Below the pieces are notes generated by a model, which was given only the letters and a program-made list of their open reading frames with translations, was not told where the DNA came from and ran no database searches. From NCBI GenBank assembly GCA_015179025.1, contig WHUX01000009.1, positions 248,001 through 312,000 of the forward strand: DNA of 64,000 nucleotides. The letters run 5' to 3'. Made by a program: the position numbers and the translations under genes. Positions 36,589 through 48,134 of this stretch are shown one piece after another. Numbering within the stretch: the first letter of the stretch is position 1; each line of letters opens with the position of its first letter. This DNA is from Terfezia claveryi (Eukaryota; Ascomycota; Pezizomycetes; Pezizales; Pezizaceae).

Positions 36589-37289
36589 GTATATATGTTC
36601 TGGGCCGCGGGCGGCATACCCTCTGTGCCGGTCGCGGGCAATTAATATAATTCCCCAATTTGGTAAATGTGAATCGAACAAAACATTCTGCTTCACTCAA
36701 AAAACACCCTATAAAGTCATTTTTGACCATCCCATCTACATCATATACTCTTCCTGTTAATTAGTAGGAGACAGCAGGCATTGAACAAGGGGAGAATTCC
36801 GGAAAAGTTACTCCAAGCCCTTCAAATATGAAGTACATGCTTGTATAATTAACAACTCATCACCTTCATCTTGTTTATTGCTACCGTAGAAATCTGCAAC
36901 GTTTCCAATACAATACGTATTTGAAATTATGTTCTTATATATGGGGTTCTTATCTATGGGGGTTCTTATAGACGGGGCTTTATGGTTCAGGCTATATAGA
37001 CTATCTTGTGCTGAATATCAATGTGCTATATAGAATTCAGTAAAGTTTTGGAGCGTTATAAGTATGATATTTTTTTATAAATATCTTGTTGCACGATTTA
37101 CGTATAAGATCTAGGTACCTTAAGGTGCAAAACGGTACTTTCTTAATTGCAGGTACTTATTTATATGCAGATTGCTAAGTACTTCAATTCCTTAAATTTA
37201 TACCAAAACAAAGCAGGTTCTACCTAGAATTATACAATAGGTAGATACTGTTTTACAGCATCCCAGTGATGTATGAGAAGGTCTGTGGG

Positions 37290-37302
37290 AAAAAAAAAAA
37301 AA
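37290..37302 (-). terminator. Pol III oligo-T terminator of the 5S gene
   Basis: Thirteen Ts on the minus strand directly after the 5S 3' end. Confidence 0.9.
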
Positions 37303-37421
37303 ATCTACAACACCAGGGATTCCCGCATGGTCACCCACTGCAGTACTAGCCTAGCGATCTGAAGCTTAGATATGGCAGAGCGGACGGGATACCTCGTTTT
37401 CTTCAGTCTATGGTCGTAGAT
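37303..37421 (-). rRNA. 5S ribosomal RNA
   Basis: The minus strand reads ATCTACGACCATAGACTGAA..., then GGTATCCCGTCCGCTCTGCC, ATATCTAAGC, and GCTAGTACTGCAGTGGGTGA, ending GGTGTTGTAGAT. It has the expected 119-nt length. The ends pair perfectly (ATCTAC with GTAGAT) to form helix I, and the internal box A / box C promoter regions are conserved. A run of 13 Ts follows at once on the minus strand (37290-37302 as As on plus), a strong Pol III terminator. A single 5S copy away from rDNA is usual in many Pezizomycotina. It sits inside a segment inserted in TIR element A. Confidence 0.95.
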
Positions 37422-37928
37422 ATCTAAAAAGTACTACTAGAGCTAGTATCATGGTCATTTCTACAAAGTTAGAACAAACTGGATATTACTCTTTATATTT
37501 AACAAACTACTATACATCTACAATATAATCCCAAACTTTAAGCTTACTTGGTTGTATATTAGGCTTGAAACTATTGAAATCTATATAAATTACTAGAAGA
37601 GAATAATTATAACAACTTCCTTGAGATTATTTATTTTACAAATATTTTGTCTTAACTTAATTTATCTTAAACTAAGTACTCTACCTAATGCTAAATATAC
37701 TATATATATACTAGTCTAGTTGGCATAATACTAGTCTATAAGTATATATACATACTATATAGCTATCTAACAAGGTTATAAATATTATTACTAGTAATAA
37801 TATATAGATAAATAGCCAACAAAAGACCACTTCACCTGAGATATGTATATAAAGTATATGTATATATATGTCTTTATATGAGTCATATATAGACAAGTAA
37901 TATATATAAATGTATGTATATGTAAATG

Positions 37929-38362
37929 TATATATGTTCTGGTCCGTTCCGGGATTCAGTCCATACCAGTATGGACCGGTCCGTTCCGGGATTGCCCAGT
38001 CCATACCGGTATGGACTGGGCCGTTGCAAGATTGTCACACGGCTGGGCCGTTCCGTATGTTGCACTCTGAGCGATGTATGAAGGCAAATTGAGTGGAAAC
38101 CGAGTCTATTTATTTGTTATCTCCGATGTTCTTTGACCAAATGTTGCTACAAAATAACCTTCATATTGGATAAGTCCCTATTTAGTAATTATAACGTCGC
38201 TGTGGCCGCTGTGGTGTTGTTAGTAAATCCCTATTGCCATCCGTGGCATTGAACAATTTAATCCCGTAACGGCCTGGTCCGTTGCGATATCCAGTCCATA
38301 CCGGTATGGACCGGGCTATACCGGTATGGACTGGATCGCGGAACAGACCAGAACATATATAT
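37929..38362. mobile_element. Foldback element with repeated TCCATACCGGTATGGA palindromes
   Basis: The left arm (TATATGTTCTGGTCCGTTCC, about 37931) is inverted at the right end (about 38340-38362, AACAGACCAGAACATATATA). Inside the arms the palindrome TCCATACCGGTATGGA or a one-base variant recurs four times (37970, 38000, 38294, 38317). No coding capacity. It shares its outermost bases with the larger TIR elements A-C, so it may be a non-autonomous relative. Confidence 0.75.
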
Positions 38363-38856
38363 GTATATATTACGGCAGTAATGAACATAGTTACCCTGAA
38401 TAGTGGGTATAGTTGGCAATGACCGGTAGAATATTCTTGCAGGTTCTATAGCAAGTATACTATAACTGGCAAGCAATAGAGTTATAGAAAGATTAAATAG
38501 TATGGCAGTATAATAAACATTATATTTTTGTATTTGTGATATGGCCAAACCTAACAATAAAGTAGTCTAGCTTGATAATTAATAAAGGGCTATGTATAAA
38601 GCTATTACAAAATCACAGCCTGAATCCTATCAATTGTATTAAGTATAATATATCTAATAACTTTTTACCTAACTAAAGACCTCTAACCAGCTACTAACCT
38701 TATGGGCTTAGAAAATGATATTTCAGATACTTCAACTACTCCCCAGATATCTATTACTACTGGTGATTTCGTTTCAGGTGTTTGCAAAAAGTTTTACTTT
38801 AATTGTTGTTGCCGATACTTTAAGATTAATTCGAAATTCCCAATTTATTGACATAC

Positions 38857-39306
38857 TGTAACGAGGCTCGAGGGATACGGCGACCAAGGGGTACGCACAA
38901 GGGGGTCGCACACGTAGGAGAGGCTACGTGTGTGATGAGGGGGCAAGGGGAAGTTGTCACGGACACCTGTCACGGATGTCACGGACGATGTCACGGAGGG
39001 CAGGATGTTCAAAGGCAGAGGCAAGGGGTTCGCGAGGAGGGCAGCGGGGCTGCAGAGACAAGACAAGGCAAGGGGGTGCACAAGGGAGATGCACCAACGT
39101 GAGGAGGAAGCAAGGCCTGTATTTAGTATACAAGACGTTGGATGGGGATCCAACAAGAGTGCGAGAGCGAAGAGGTATATATCATGGTGGCCTTGAGAGC
39201 CAAGGCCGATAACAGATTAAGCTTCCCGAGATAGGGAACTTTTGACAGTCGTGCCGGAAACTGGCACGACTCTCAAAACAGGACCCAAGGAGAGACGGTT
39301 GTTACA
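38857..39306. mobile_element. Solo LTR with 5-bp target-site duplication
   Basis: 450 bp beginning TGTAACGAGG and ending GTTGTTACA, flanked by CATAC on both sides (38852-38856 and 39307-39311). TG...CA ends with short inverted TGTAAC/GTTACA plus a 5-bp duplication define a retroviral-type LTR left after LTR-LTR recombination. The interruption is confirmed by alignment to element B, which is continuous at this point. It contains GTCACGGA repeats (38957-38999) and a hairpin AGTCGTGCC-GGAAACT-GGCACGACT at 39247-39271. Confidence 0.92.
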
Positions 39307-39556
39307 CATACAAAAGTATTAACAGATCATGACTGTATTAGCCTCTCAGCTCTAGCTGAACCAAATTGGATTGTTAGATAGAGGTATGAAATACATGAAT
39401 CTATTGCAGTCGCTGGGATAGCTCCAGCTACTTAGGTATACAATTATCAATTCATCAATTCTCTTTTTTGGGGGATAAATCAGTACTCATAAACCTTTAT
39501 CAATAGAGGTGCATTATACACCAAATTGAGTAATTATTTAAATTGCCCTTGAGCGG

Positions 39557-40069
39557 CACATGTTTTCACGTAACATGTAACACGTATGTACCCCTAAAAA
39601 TTTACTAACAACTCTCTATTTCTTATTTTTTTATTTTTCCACACAATATTTGTGTGTGCACATCTACACCTACGGTACCTACACTTAACCTTAAATCAAA
39701 AGGAAAAAAGTATATATATGAGAAAAAAACTCATTTTTCAATCCTCAGTGGAAAGGAAGGAAGGAAGGAAGCTTTGCGTGTAATAACATTTGTTATTTTT
39801 ACAAGGGCTTCTCCAAGGCCGGCGCGGGGGAAGCGGGGGTTTCGCCCATTTTTTGGGTATGCTATACGAACGAACCTTAGAAAAAAATCAAATATATGTA
39901 TATACCGCCCTGCCCCTCCCCTCTTTGGCCCCCCGCACACCCCCTCCCCTCTTTGCCTCCCCACACACCCTCTTCCCATTAAAAAAAAAAACACGCTCTT
40001 TCCCCCTAGTGGGATGGGATGTGATAGATCTTCCGGTTCGTACTACTGCCTACTTCCCCCAAGCACTTG
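39557..40069. other. Spacer before the molybdopterin-binding gene
   Basis: AT-rich, then pyrimidine-rich; contains a GGAA tetranucleotide run near 39751-39771. No gene. Confidence 0.45.
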
Positions 40070-41219
40070 CTAGTCTGCTTTCTCCTTCCTGCTCTCCCTC
40101 GCCTCCTCCACCACCACCACCGGCCTCAATTTCACCCCGACCTCCTTCACAGCCTCACTCTCACTAGCCACGTCCGAATCATCCTCCCCCTCCACCATGA
40201 CCCTCCACCCTTCCACCCCCTTCTCCACCTCCGGCACCAAACTCTCCAAATACTCCAGATCCCTCCCCACCAGCGTGACTGTATTCCTTTTCTTTTCCCA
40301 CCTTGGATAACTGCCCACCTTCACCCCCCTACCCTCGACTCTCCCTTGCAAGGCAGCTAAATACTCCGCCACAGCCGACTCTGGCAGCGGTGTACTTATA
40401 ATAATCCTATGACTCCTCTGCGTGCTCGGATTGATCTTTCCTCTCTCCACCAGCAGCGCAGTGAGTTTCTCCAAAAGAGACTGAAAGAGGTTCGGAACCC
40501 CCGGGAGGATATGTATGTTATTATTTACAACCACGATCGGCACCCATAGGTCCTCGTCGACGAATAGATACTCTACGCCCTCGCCCACGGGGAGCGTGGC
40601 CATGCGTAATCGGGCTTCGAGTTGAGCGCTAGGGGTATCCCAGTCTTGTGGTTTCTCGCCCTCTTTCTGCACGCGCTTCGTGTGTAGTAGCTTCATGCGC
40701 GAGACCGTGGGGGGGTGCAGGCGCAGGGGAAGGTTGTATGCAGAGGCGATGGCGGGGTATGTGATGTCATCGTGGGTGGGGCCGATTCCGCCGGAGGTTA
40801 TGACGAGGCCGTAGGTGGACGAGAGGCGGCGGACGGTGGCTACGATATCGGGAATGGAGTCGGGGATGGTTTCAATGCGCTGAAGGGGGACTCCGAGGGG
40901 GAAGAGGTGTTGTGCGAGGAAGGTGGAGTTTGTGTCGACGATCTAGGGTTAGTTTGTTCTAGGTGGTTAGTACAAGTATACCGCAGGTGAGGGTGAAGTA
41001 GGCTCCTGGCACCTTGCCGTTGAGGATCTCGTCGCCGATGATTAGGCAGGCAGCAGATTGGTAGAGTCGCCCGTGTGAGCTCGTGGTGCTAGCAGGGGTG
41101 GCTATGCTGGTAGGGCACATGGCGCCGCCGAGGTATCTGAAGCTGAAGCCTCGGGGGAGAGGGTGGGGTTGGATGGACGGGGCGATGTGTATTGAGATTC
41201 GCGAGAGGCGGGAGAACAT
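40070..41219 (-). CDS. MoaB/CinA-like molybdopterin-binding domain protein
   Basis: Two exons (41219-41013 and 40942-40070; 70-bp intron) give 359 residues. The MoCF_biosynth fold is shown by ACLIIGDEILNGKIVDTNST (residues 57-76, spanning the intron) and LVITSGGIGPTHDDITYPAI (116-135), the signature of the MoaB/Mog/CinA and FAD-synthase N-terminal domain group. A C-terminal half continues with RIIISTPLPESAVAEYLAAL-type text as in eukaryotic FLAD1-like MPTb domains. No PAPS-reductase-like FAD synthase domain follows. The N-terminal ~55 residues are basic and Ser/Pro-rich, compatible with an organelle targeting sequence. The substrate is unknown; a role in FAD or molybdenum cofactor metabolism is a family-level inference. 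Confidence 0.85.
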
Positions 41220-41764
41220 CGGCCGGGGTGTAGGTGGGGGCAACCAGACTAAGGTGGGGGAGGGGTAGGGATTTGGGGGGTATGGGTGTGTGGTGTACCA
41301 GATGGTGCATCATAGCATAATGTGCTGCTTAATCAGCCTCAGGCTGACGGTACATGCATAAAACACACGCATACGAATACATGCATTCAAGATTATATGT
41401 ACATAGTCTTGTACTCATACGGAGTACATGCATACAATACAAAGGTACATACATATGTAGGTTACATACAAAATACATATATAAATACAGATACACATTA
41501 GGTACATACCACACATACAATACAATACTATACAATACTCCGTACTCCGTATATACAGTACATATGTATCAATACCAAAGGGCTATGATACTTAATCATC
41601 CCACAAGGATAATTAGATTAAATAACTTGCACGCAAAATGGATTGGGGCCAAATGCTCATAGGTATAGGTAGTTACAGTGTAGTTACTGTGGGCTATAGT
41701 GGGCCCCTCCCCGCCCCCACCAGAACCTTACGCTTCTCCCCGCCACCGCTCTGCGCCCGCAAAC
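41220..41764. other. Divergent spacer with CATA-rich simple sequence
   Basis: Short repeats of ATACATA/ACAATAC at 41390-41560 and CTCCGTACTCCGTA near 41535. No gene. Confidence 0.5.
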
Positions 41765-42789
41765 ATGTCCACCTCGTCCATGTCCCGCCGGCTCTCCCAA
41801 AAAACTATCCTCATCACCGGTGCCTCCTCCGGCATCGGCAGGTCCACCGCCCTGGAATTCGCCCGCACCGCCCCCGACTGCAGACTCATCGTCACCGCGC
41901 GCCGCGTGTCCGCCCTCGCGGAGCTTAAATCCTGCATCGAGAAGGAATTCCCGGGCGTCTCGGTTCTAGTTTATAAACTCGATGTCTCGAACCAAAATGA
42001 AGTCTCGGGAATTGTTGAGAAGCTTCCTCCTGGGTGGAGGGAAGTCGATGTACTCGTTAATAATGCGTACTTCCCCCCCCCTCCCCCTCTCCCCCCTTTC
42101 CCGAAACACGCACGTTCGATTTTAATATATGTATTCAACTTTTTTTTTTTTTCTATTTATTTATTTAAAAAAAAAATACAAGCTCATTAAAGTTTGGTGG
42201 GGTGGGTGTGCAAACAGCGGCCTAGTCAAAGGCGTCGACCAAGTGGGGTCCATTTCCCCCACAGACATCGCCGAAATGATCAACACAAACATCGTGGGCC
42301 TCATCTCCCTAACCCAAGAAGTCTTGCGCTCTATGCTCTTCCGCGGCGGCCACGGGGATATCCTCAACGTCGGGTCCATCGCTGGGCGCGAGGGCTACGC
42401 CGGAGGAAGCATCTACTGCGCGACCAAAGCTGCCGTGAGGACATTTACAGAGGCGCTGAGGAAGGAGATGGTTTCCACGAGGGTGAGGATCATGGAGATT
42501 GATCCGGGCCAGGTGGAGACGGAGTTTTCAGTTGTGAGGTATAGGGGTGATAAGGAAAAGGCGGATACCGTTTATGCGTGAGTACTGTTTACTTTGGCTT
42601 AAGAATTTGACCTTTTTCCGTTGGGCTAATCGTGGAACTTGCAGCGGTGTTGAGCCATTGACCCCGGAGGATATCGCAGAGATTATTGTGTTTATGGTGG
42701 GGAGGAGGGAGAATGTCGTCGTGGCGGAGACGATGGTGTATCCAAACCATCAGGCCAGCGCGGGCGTCATGTATCGCAGGCCTACATAA
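41765..42789 (+). CDS. NADP-dependent short-chain dehydrogenase, TMA29/YdfG type
   Basis: Three exons (41765-42066, 42218-42577, 42645-42789) give 268 residues. The Rossmann glycine motif is TGASSGIG (18-25), with ARR nearby favouring NADP. The structural NNA is at 99-101, the catalytic Ser at 154 and YCATK (Tyr167, Lys171). The late motif IDPGQVETEFSVVRYRG is characteristic of the yeast YMR226C (TMA29) and E. coli YdfG group, which oxidises 3-hydroxy acids such as L-serine or L-allo-threonine. The first intron (151 bp) holds a C-run, a T-run and an A-run, all likely prone to length change. Frames and catalytic residues are intact. Confidence 0.92.
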
Positions 42790-43562
42790 AAACCCTGAGC
42801 ACGTGAAATACCGTTGATGCAACGCTATACATACAATTCTTTGTGTGGGCATTACCTCTGCCTATTGGGTAGTGTGTTGGGAGTGAATAGATGGGAGTGA
42901 ATAGATGATAAAATTCAAACCAATGATCAAGTGTATTACCTACGAGCATACGATTAAAATAACCTGGCCACCAAGTTTCTGAAACGACTAGGCTCCAGCC
43001 AGACTCTCCCCGCCCCCCCCAAATTGGCTACCAACCAGTATTCCGTGCTAAACCTTTCAATACAATCTCTGGGGAGTTAGATCTACACTGCTTCCGACTC
43101 GTGCGGGCCCATCTTGAAGAAATACTGTAGTACCTGTATTTTTATCCTCGACGAGAAACCTCAATTTGGGGGGGGGGGGGGGGGGTTTGTGGGGCAAAAA
43201 CATCAGAAATAAAAGGTGTATTTCCCCCCTCCCCCGGTCTCTCATGATGTTGAATTTATTTATTTATTTTTTTTTTAATATATTATATTTTTATATTTTA
43301 CAAAAATTCTAGATTTGTGTGAAGGACGGTAGAAGGTCAAGTTTGTGAGGCGGAAATTAATATGGCGCCGGGAGGGGAGGTGGGAAGGGGCGCGCGTAGC
43401 AACGGCCCTAGAAGCAAAGCGCGATGAGGGAAGATGGCAATGTTTGGGTATGTGTCAACAAGGGCAAGTGACGGTGGGGGATGAGGGTGGTAAGTGAGGA
43501 GGCGCAGGGAATTCACACATATTGAGTTGTAGCAATGCAGGTGGGGGGGCTTGCTCACTGAA
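42790..43562. other. 3' flank with an 18-G run
   Basis: Unassigned; a G-run at 43167-43184 and T-rich sequence at 43258-43300. No gene. Confidence 0.45.
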
Positions 43563-44700
43563 TGTATATATATGTTCTGTGCCGGCCGCGGGCAATTTAA
43601 ATAATTACTCAATTTGGTGTATTGATAAAGTACTGATTTACTAGAAAAAAAAGAATTGATAATTTCCTAGCGACTGCAACAGATTCATTGATTTCCCAGT
43701 CGATTAGACCCCCCTCTAACATTCAAATTTGGTTCAGCTAGAGCAATATAGTCATGATCTGTTGATACTTTCATATGTTAATAAATTTAAATTTCAGATT
43801 ATTCTTAAAGTATCCGCGACAACAATTAGAGTAGAAGTTTTCGCAACACCAGTAGTTATAGATGCCTGGTGAACTGTAGTTTACCAAGCAGTTAGAGTAT
43901 CTAAAATATCAAACTCTAAGCCCGTAAGGTCAGTAGTTGGGTAAAGGTTATCGGGTTTGTTGTAGCATTGTACCATTTGATCTCCCACAACGCTGTAAAA
44001 TACCATCTACCTGTTGTATAATTCTAGGTAGAACCTGCTTCGTTTTGGTTTAAAATCAAGAACTTGGAGTAGCTTAGCAATCTGCATATAAAACAGTACC
44101 TGTTATTAAGAAAGTACCACCTTGCACCTGACCTGGATTTTATAAGTGAGGAATAGCCTGGATTTTTCTAGTATAAAAATCAATCTTGCAACAAGATGTA
44201 GACAAAAGTATTATAATTATGATTGTTCCAAATTTCACTGAATTCCACGTAGTGTATTGATATTCAGCATAAGATGGTCAATATAGCTCCAACAATAAGG
44301 TCTTGTCAATAAGAACCCCCGCGGATAAGAAACTAATTTCCAAATACCCATTGGATAGGGTTGCGGATTTTTAGGGCAGCAGTAAACTCAGTATCCTCTT
44401 CCCTATTCCTTCATCATCAGAGATGCAGTAATGAGTTGTTGACGTCGCCAGCATGTACTTCACCATCTGGAGGGCTTGAGGTAATTTCTCCGGAATTCTC
44501 CCTTGTTCAATGTCTGCCGTCTCCCACTAATCAACAGGAAGGGTATATGATGTGGATAGGGCAGTCAAAATAACTTCTTAGGGTGTTTTTTGAGTGTTGC
44601 AGAATGTTTTGTTCGATTGAGATTTACTAAATTGAGGAATTATATTAATTGCCCGCGGCCGATGCCCGCGAGCGGCCCAGAACATATATATGATTGCCAC
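43563..44700. mobile_element. TIR element B (about 1.1 kb)
   Basis: Left end ATATATATGTTCTGTGCCGG then CCGCGGGCAATTTAAATAAT. The right end is its imperfect inverse (ATTGCCCGCGGCCGATGCCC ... CCAGAACATATATATG, 44650-44696). It aligns in reverse with the outer and internal blocks of element A and lacks the 5S segment and the solo LTR. No transposase was found, so it is a non-autonomous or decayed family. CpG-containing ends contrast with the AT-rich middle. Confidence 0.72.
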
Positions 44701-44816
44701 TTCAAGGCGTGCGTGAACAAACATAACACGAGAGCACGTGCGCCCCCTCTTTTCACAGGTATGACACATAACTCAACCAGCCAGCAGTCGGCGGAAGGTC
44801 AAGCAGGCAGTGCTGA

Positions 44817-45180
44817 GTTTAGGACTCCCCCAGTGCACTCTCGAGATATCCCCCAACTATATGCGCAGACGTAGCTAGGTACGTGAACTCGCCAGCAAGC
44901 CAGCGAACTCTATGTGAAGGTATAGCTAATTGCTCTTAGGACTCCGCAAATGCACTGTCGAGATATCCCCAACTATATGCGTAGACATAGCTAGGTATGT
45001 GAACTCGCCAGAAAACCAGCGAACTCTATGTGTAGGCATAGCTAATTGCTCTTAGGACTCCGCAAGTGCACTCCCGAATATCACTCATCTCTATGCGCAG
45101 ACATAGCTGGGTACGTGAACTCGCCAGCAAATCCACGGACTTTATGGGATCACATAGCTAATAGCTCTAGTACTAGGCGT
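44817..45180. repeat. Minisatellite, about 117-bp unit, three copies
   Basis: Units begin TAGGACTCC at about 44820, 44937 and 45053. They carry GCGCAGACATAGCTAGGTA, GTGAACTCGCCAG and TAGCTAATTGCTCT in fixed order. One further diverged unit, in reverse orientation, flanks LINE-A1 on both sides (50000-50078 and 52419-52510). Confidence 0.85.
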
Positions 45181-45860
45181 TGCTCGTGGTCAGCCAGCGA
45201 TTGGGCAGCTCTAGGTATGTGCAGTCTCGCGATATCAACGTTCTGTTGCTAATAGCTATATGGATATCATTAGATCAAAGCACGGCGATAACGACTTTGC
45301 AGACAGCTCAGATCAGGGAACCGCTGGGATTTTGGGAGGCATATGCGCAGGATGAGTTCAAGTGGGATGCATGAGGGAATGGTTCGTTGGAAGTGCATCT
45401 ATAGCACAGCCATGTATATAGAAAGTCAAACGTACATAGTTCTTGCAATTTATAGCTTATACGTCGGTGCCTTTGCCTGGCTGCTATCACCTTTATCCTC
45501 TGAGTGCGCCCAGTGGTTTGCCTGTAAGGTATGAGTGCCAGGGCGTACCCCACGCCCTTATGGTACCTGGAGGTTTTGTGACTCTGGAGTTAGCGCCACA
45601 GGAAACAACGTGAGGGCGTGGATGCACAAGATATGGGGCCACGGCGCTGACACAAGCAGGACCTCAGGATGCCGAGCTGGACCTCAGGGCGACGACACAC
45701 AACGCAAGACCTCAGGGCGCCGAGCTCCAGGGCACAGCGTCCCGGCGCGAGCCTGCCAGTATTCACGTCACGGCGCGAGCCTGCCAGTGTTCGCGTCCAC
45801 AACTGCCAGAATGCCTTTACTGGCGTGAGGGCGTGAGACGTACGCAAGGCGGCACGAGAC
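45180..45860 (+). repeat. Dispersed repeat R, plus copy
   Basis: Similar in reverse complement to 49500-50068. Shared landmarks in order are GGCATATGCGCAGGA, GGAATGGTT..GGTGGAAGTGCAT, CAGCCATGTATATAGAA, TTTGCCTGGCTGCTATCAC, GTGCCAGGGCG and GCGCCGAGCTCCAG. The family is unknown; no coding capacity was recognised. It is GC-rich in its right half. Confidence 0.7.
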
Positions 45861-45889
45861 TAACGCAAGGCATTCTACCGTCGTTCCTG

Positions 45890-46443
45890 ATGTAGTTAGG
45901 ACTTTCCAGGATATAGTCGATAGTTATACATGTTAAGAGTAAGGATCAAGTTTTCGAGCTAGTGTACTTGTATAGGCAAGTATATAGGTTACCTGTAAAG
46001 TGTCAAGGTTCACGAGTTGAGGTGTCATGTTTGGAGAGTCATGCTAGATACTGGCATGACTGTCACAAGTTCAAGTATAATCTGTAATAGTACTCAAGCA
46101 GGCAAGTGTATGAGTTGCCAGCGAAGTGTCAAGGTTCACAGGTTGAGGACCTGAGGTTTTTGTGGGTGGTCATGTTTCGAGTGTCATGCTAGTATCTGGC
46201 ATGACTGTCACAAGTTCAAGTATAATTTGTGACAGTACTCAAACAGGCACTAGTGCGTGGGTTGCCGGCGAGACTGAGGACAGAGGGACATGGTCGTATC
46301 AAGTATATGGGTTACCGGCATTACCAATGATACCGGCGGTACAAGGACATGGTCTGGGTGTATCTATACTGGCAAGTGCGTGGGTTGCCAGTGATATCGG
46401 TCAAGGTTTATGGACATGGTCGGGGGGGTTCGTGACACCTAGT
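45890..46443. repeat. LTR-like tandem repeat with GGCATGACT hairpins
   Basis: A ~126-bp unit (from GTGTCAAGGTTCAC at 46000 and again at 46126) repeats about twice. Each carries the hairpin AGTCATGC...ACTGGCATGACT (46037-46061; second copy 46183-46205). The hairpin matches in form and sequence the one in the solo LTR at 39247-39271. It is probably a decayed LTR of a related family. Confidence 0.55.
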
Positions 46444-46656
46444 TAAGAATTATAGCGGAATGGACAGGTGTGGCCTGGATGGACTGGTCTGGACTGGGCC
46501 GACTGGACTGACTGAATAGACTGGGCGGCCCCGCATGAAGCCCAGTCCACAAGATAGTCCGCCGGGGCCGGTCCAGCCTGTTTCACGCCAGCACGGACCT
46601 CGGCCCTCAGTCCAGGCCCCGGGCCGACTGAACGGTGGCCTGGCCGGTTGGTAACA
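46444..46656. repeat. GC-rich dispersed repeat (CCAGTCC/GGCCGG family), copy 1
   Basis: Dense GGACTGG/CCAGTCC motifs ending GGCCGGTTGGTAACACTG. The same terminus occurs at 56815-56833 and a variant at 60592-60610. The flank CTAGTTAAGAATTATA at 46438 is shared in reverse with 57150-57164. Confidence 0.8.
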
Positions 46657-48134
46657 CTGAAATTTCTAACTGGTCATATATTCACATCACGCAATTCATG
46701 TATTAGCCACATATCAGGATACCTCCCGGGACTCCATGATCCAGGGCTCTTAAGCACTTCAGGAACTATTCTCCGAACTCGTGCGCATATTTTGAGCCCC
46801 CTGCTGTCCAATTCCACCGAAAACCCATTGAGTTCTACAGTACCGTAAAGTTGTTTTGTTACATATCCCGGTCGTGTTGCATTACCCCGTCGAATGCTGT
46901 AGTTCTCCCAGACTACACTACAAACGGGCACCTCTGGTAATGTCCACTTCCCAAACCGGCGGTGGCGGTACCTTGGAGATCTCATCTGCTATAAGCTTCT
47001 TCCCCCAGACTACCTTCTCTCTCACGCAGCCTCCTCCGTTCTCATGGTACACCTCCAGTTTCCCTGCTCTTGAAACTTCTGATATACCTGAGCTCTAGTT
47101 TAATACTTCCAAAATCCCCTCTCCTACCAAGTATGTGAGTTGTTCTATCGATATATCAGTCAACGCCCCACCTTGAACTTTCTCCTCTGCACAGTAGGTG
47201 GCGCCGACTGTTTATGAGCAGGCTCTTTACAGTGTCGTGAGAACGAAAGCATAGGCCATCCCCTGGGAAACCACATCGACATCAAGGTAGGAGTTACGCT
47301 CATGGACTTCTCTTTCTGAGTTACTAAGGACTCCCTCGACCAGTATATCAGGGGGAGTGAGAGAAAGCACCCGCTGAGTTGGAGGGAGGGCGAGGTTCTG
47401 TTCATGGCTCCGAATTCATGCAACCTGAATTGATGAACATTCAGAGGAGGCCAAACCTCATGAATGTCGACGTTGGGGGGGAGCGAGAGATAGGTGTTGA
47501 CCAGCTCGCAAGTATAACTGAGTCTCTGAGAACAGGTAGGTACTGCACTTTCTGTATATATGTGGACTCTACTAATAAAAGGTGTACCAAATTCAGCTCA
47601 GGTCCAGCAGTTGCAGATACAAGAATTACCACGTACCGTACTGCCGTGGCCCAGAGCAGCTTGTTTTAGAGGGTGAGAGAACCGCAGTTACAATCAGCTG
47701 GCGAGCATTACTATTCAACTAACCTGCGAGGCATATTGATTAGGTGAGATCCAAAAGTTACGTAGTAGTAGTCATGGTAGTGGGTGGTTATCGCAGGAGG
47801 GGTGATTATTGTACGGGGGGGGGGGGGGGAAGGTGAAGATGTGAGGGCTCTACTAGAGGTTTCACGGTAACTCAGGGTGGGTTGTGGATATGAAATTTGG
47901 ATTTTTCGAGTGTTTTTAGACTATAGGTATCGACAGTCATACTGCAAAGATTGGGGGATATATTGAGATCTCCTGCATGCCGAAGGACAGTCATGCAGAT
48001 CGTCACGTGGGTGTAGATCATTATACCGTTTGTGATACTATTTTATTTTTCTCGTATCATGACAAATGTAAACGCCAAACAAACTAGTGGAAAAACCCTT
48101 TGAAATCTCCCGTATCCATCCCATCGTCATCAAT
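46657..48134. other. Unassigned region with coding-like traces on the minus strand
   Basis: Minus-strand frames such as 46674-46985 (RPGYVTKQLYGTVELNGFSV), about 46908-47090 (AGKLEVYHENGGGCVREKVV) and about 47230-47420 (TQRVLSLTPPDILVEGVLSN) have protein-like composition. I could not join them into a gene or recognise a family. They may be a decayed gene or element interior. A G-run lies at 47815-47829. Confidence 0.35.

Larger units (their letters stand above)
36589..39556. mobile_element. TIR element A, carrying nested insertions
   Basis: The left end TATATGTTCTGGGCCGCGGG (36592) faces a degenerate inverted end at 39536-39556 (AAATTGCCCTTGAGCGGCAC). Internal blocks are recognisable in the reverse orientation in element B (43563-44700): the ends 36640-36760 match 44560-44655, 37140-37255 match 43995-44110, 38690-38855 match 43770-43960, and 39310-39545 match 43600-43775. 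Against B, two extra segments stand out: about 37260-38690 (with the 5S gene and a foldback element) and the solo LTR 38857-39306. No intact transposase was seen, so the family is unnamed. Confidence 0.65.

Noticed and set aside
44817..45180. CRISPR-like array
   Set aside because: Units are ~117 bp with no short repeat/unique spacer alternation, and the genome is eukaryotic; it is a minisatellite.
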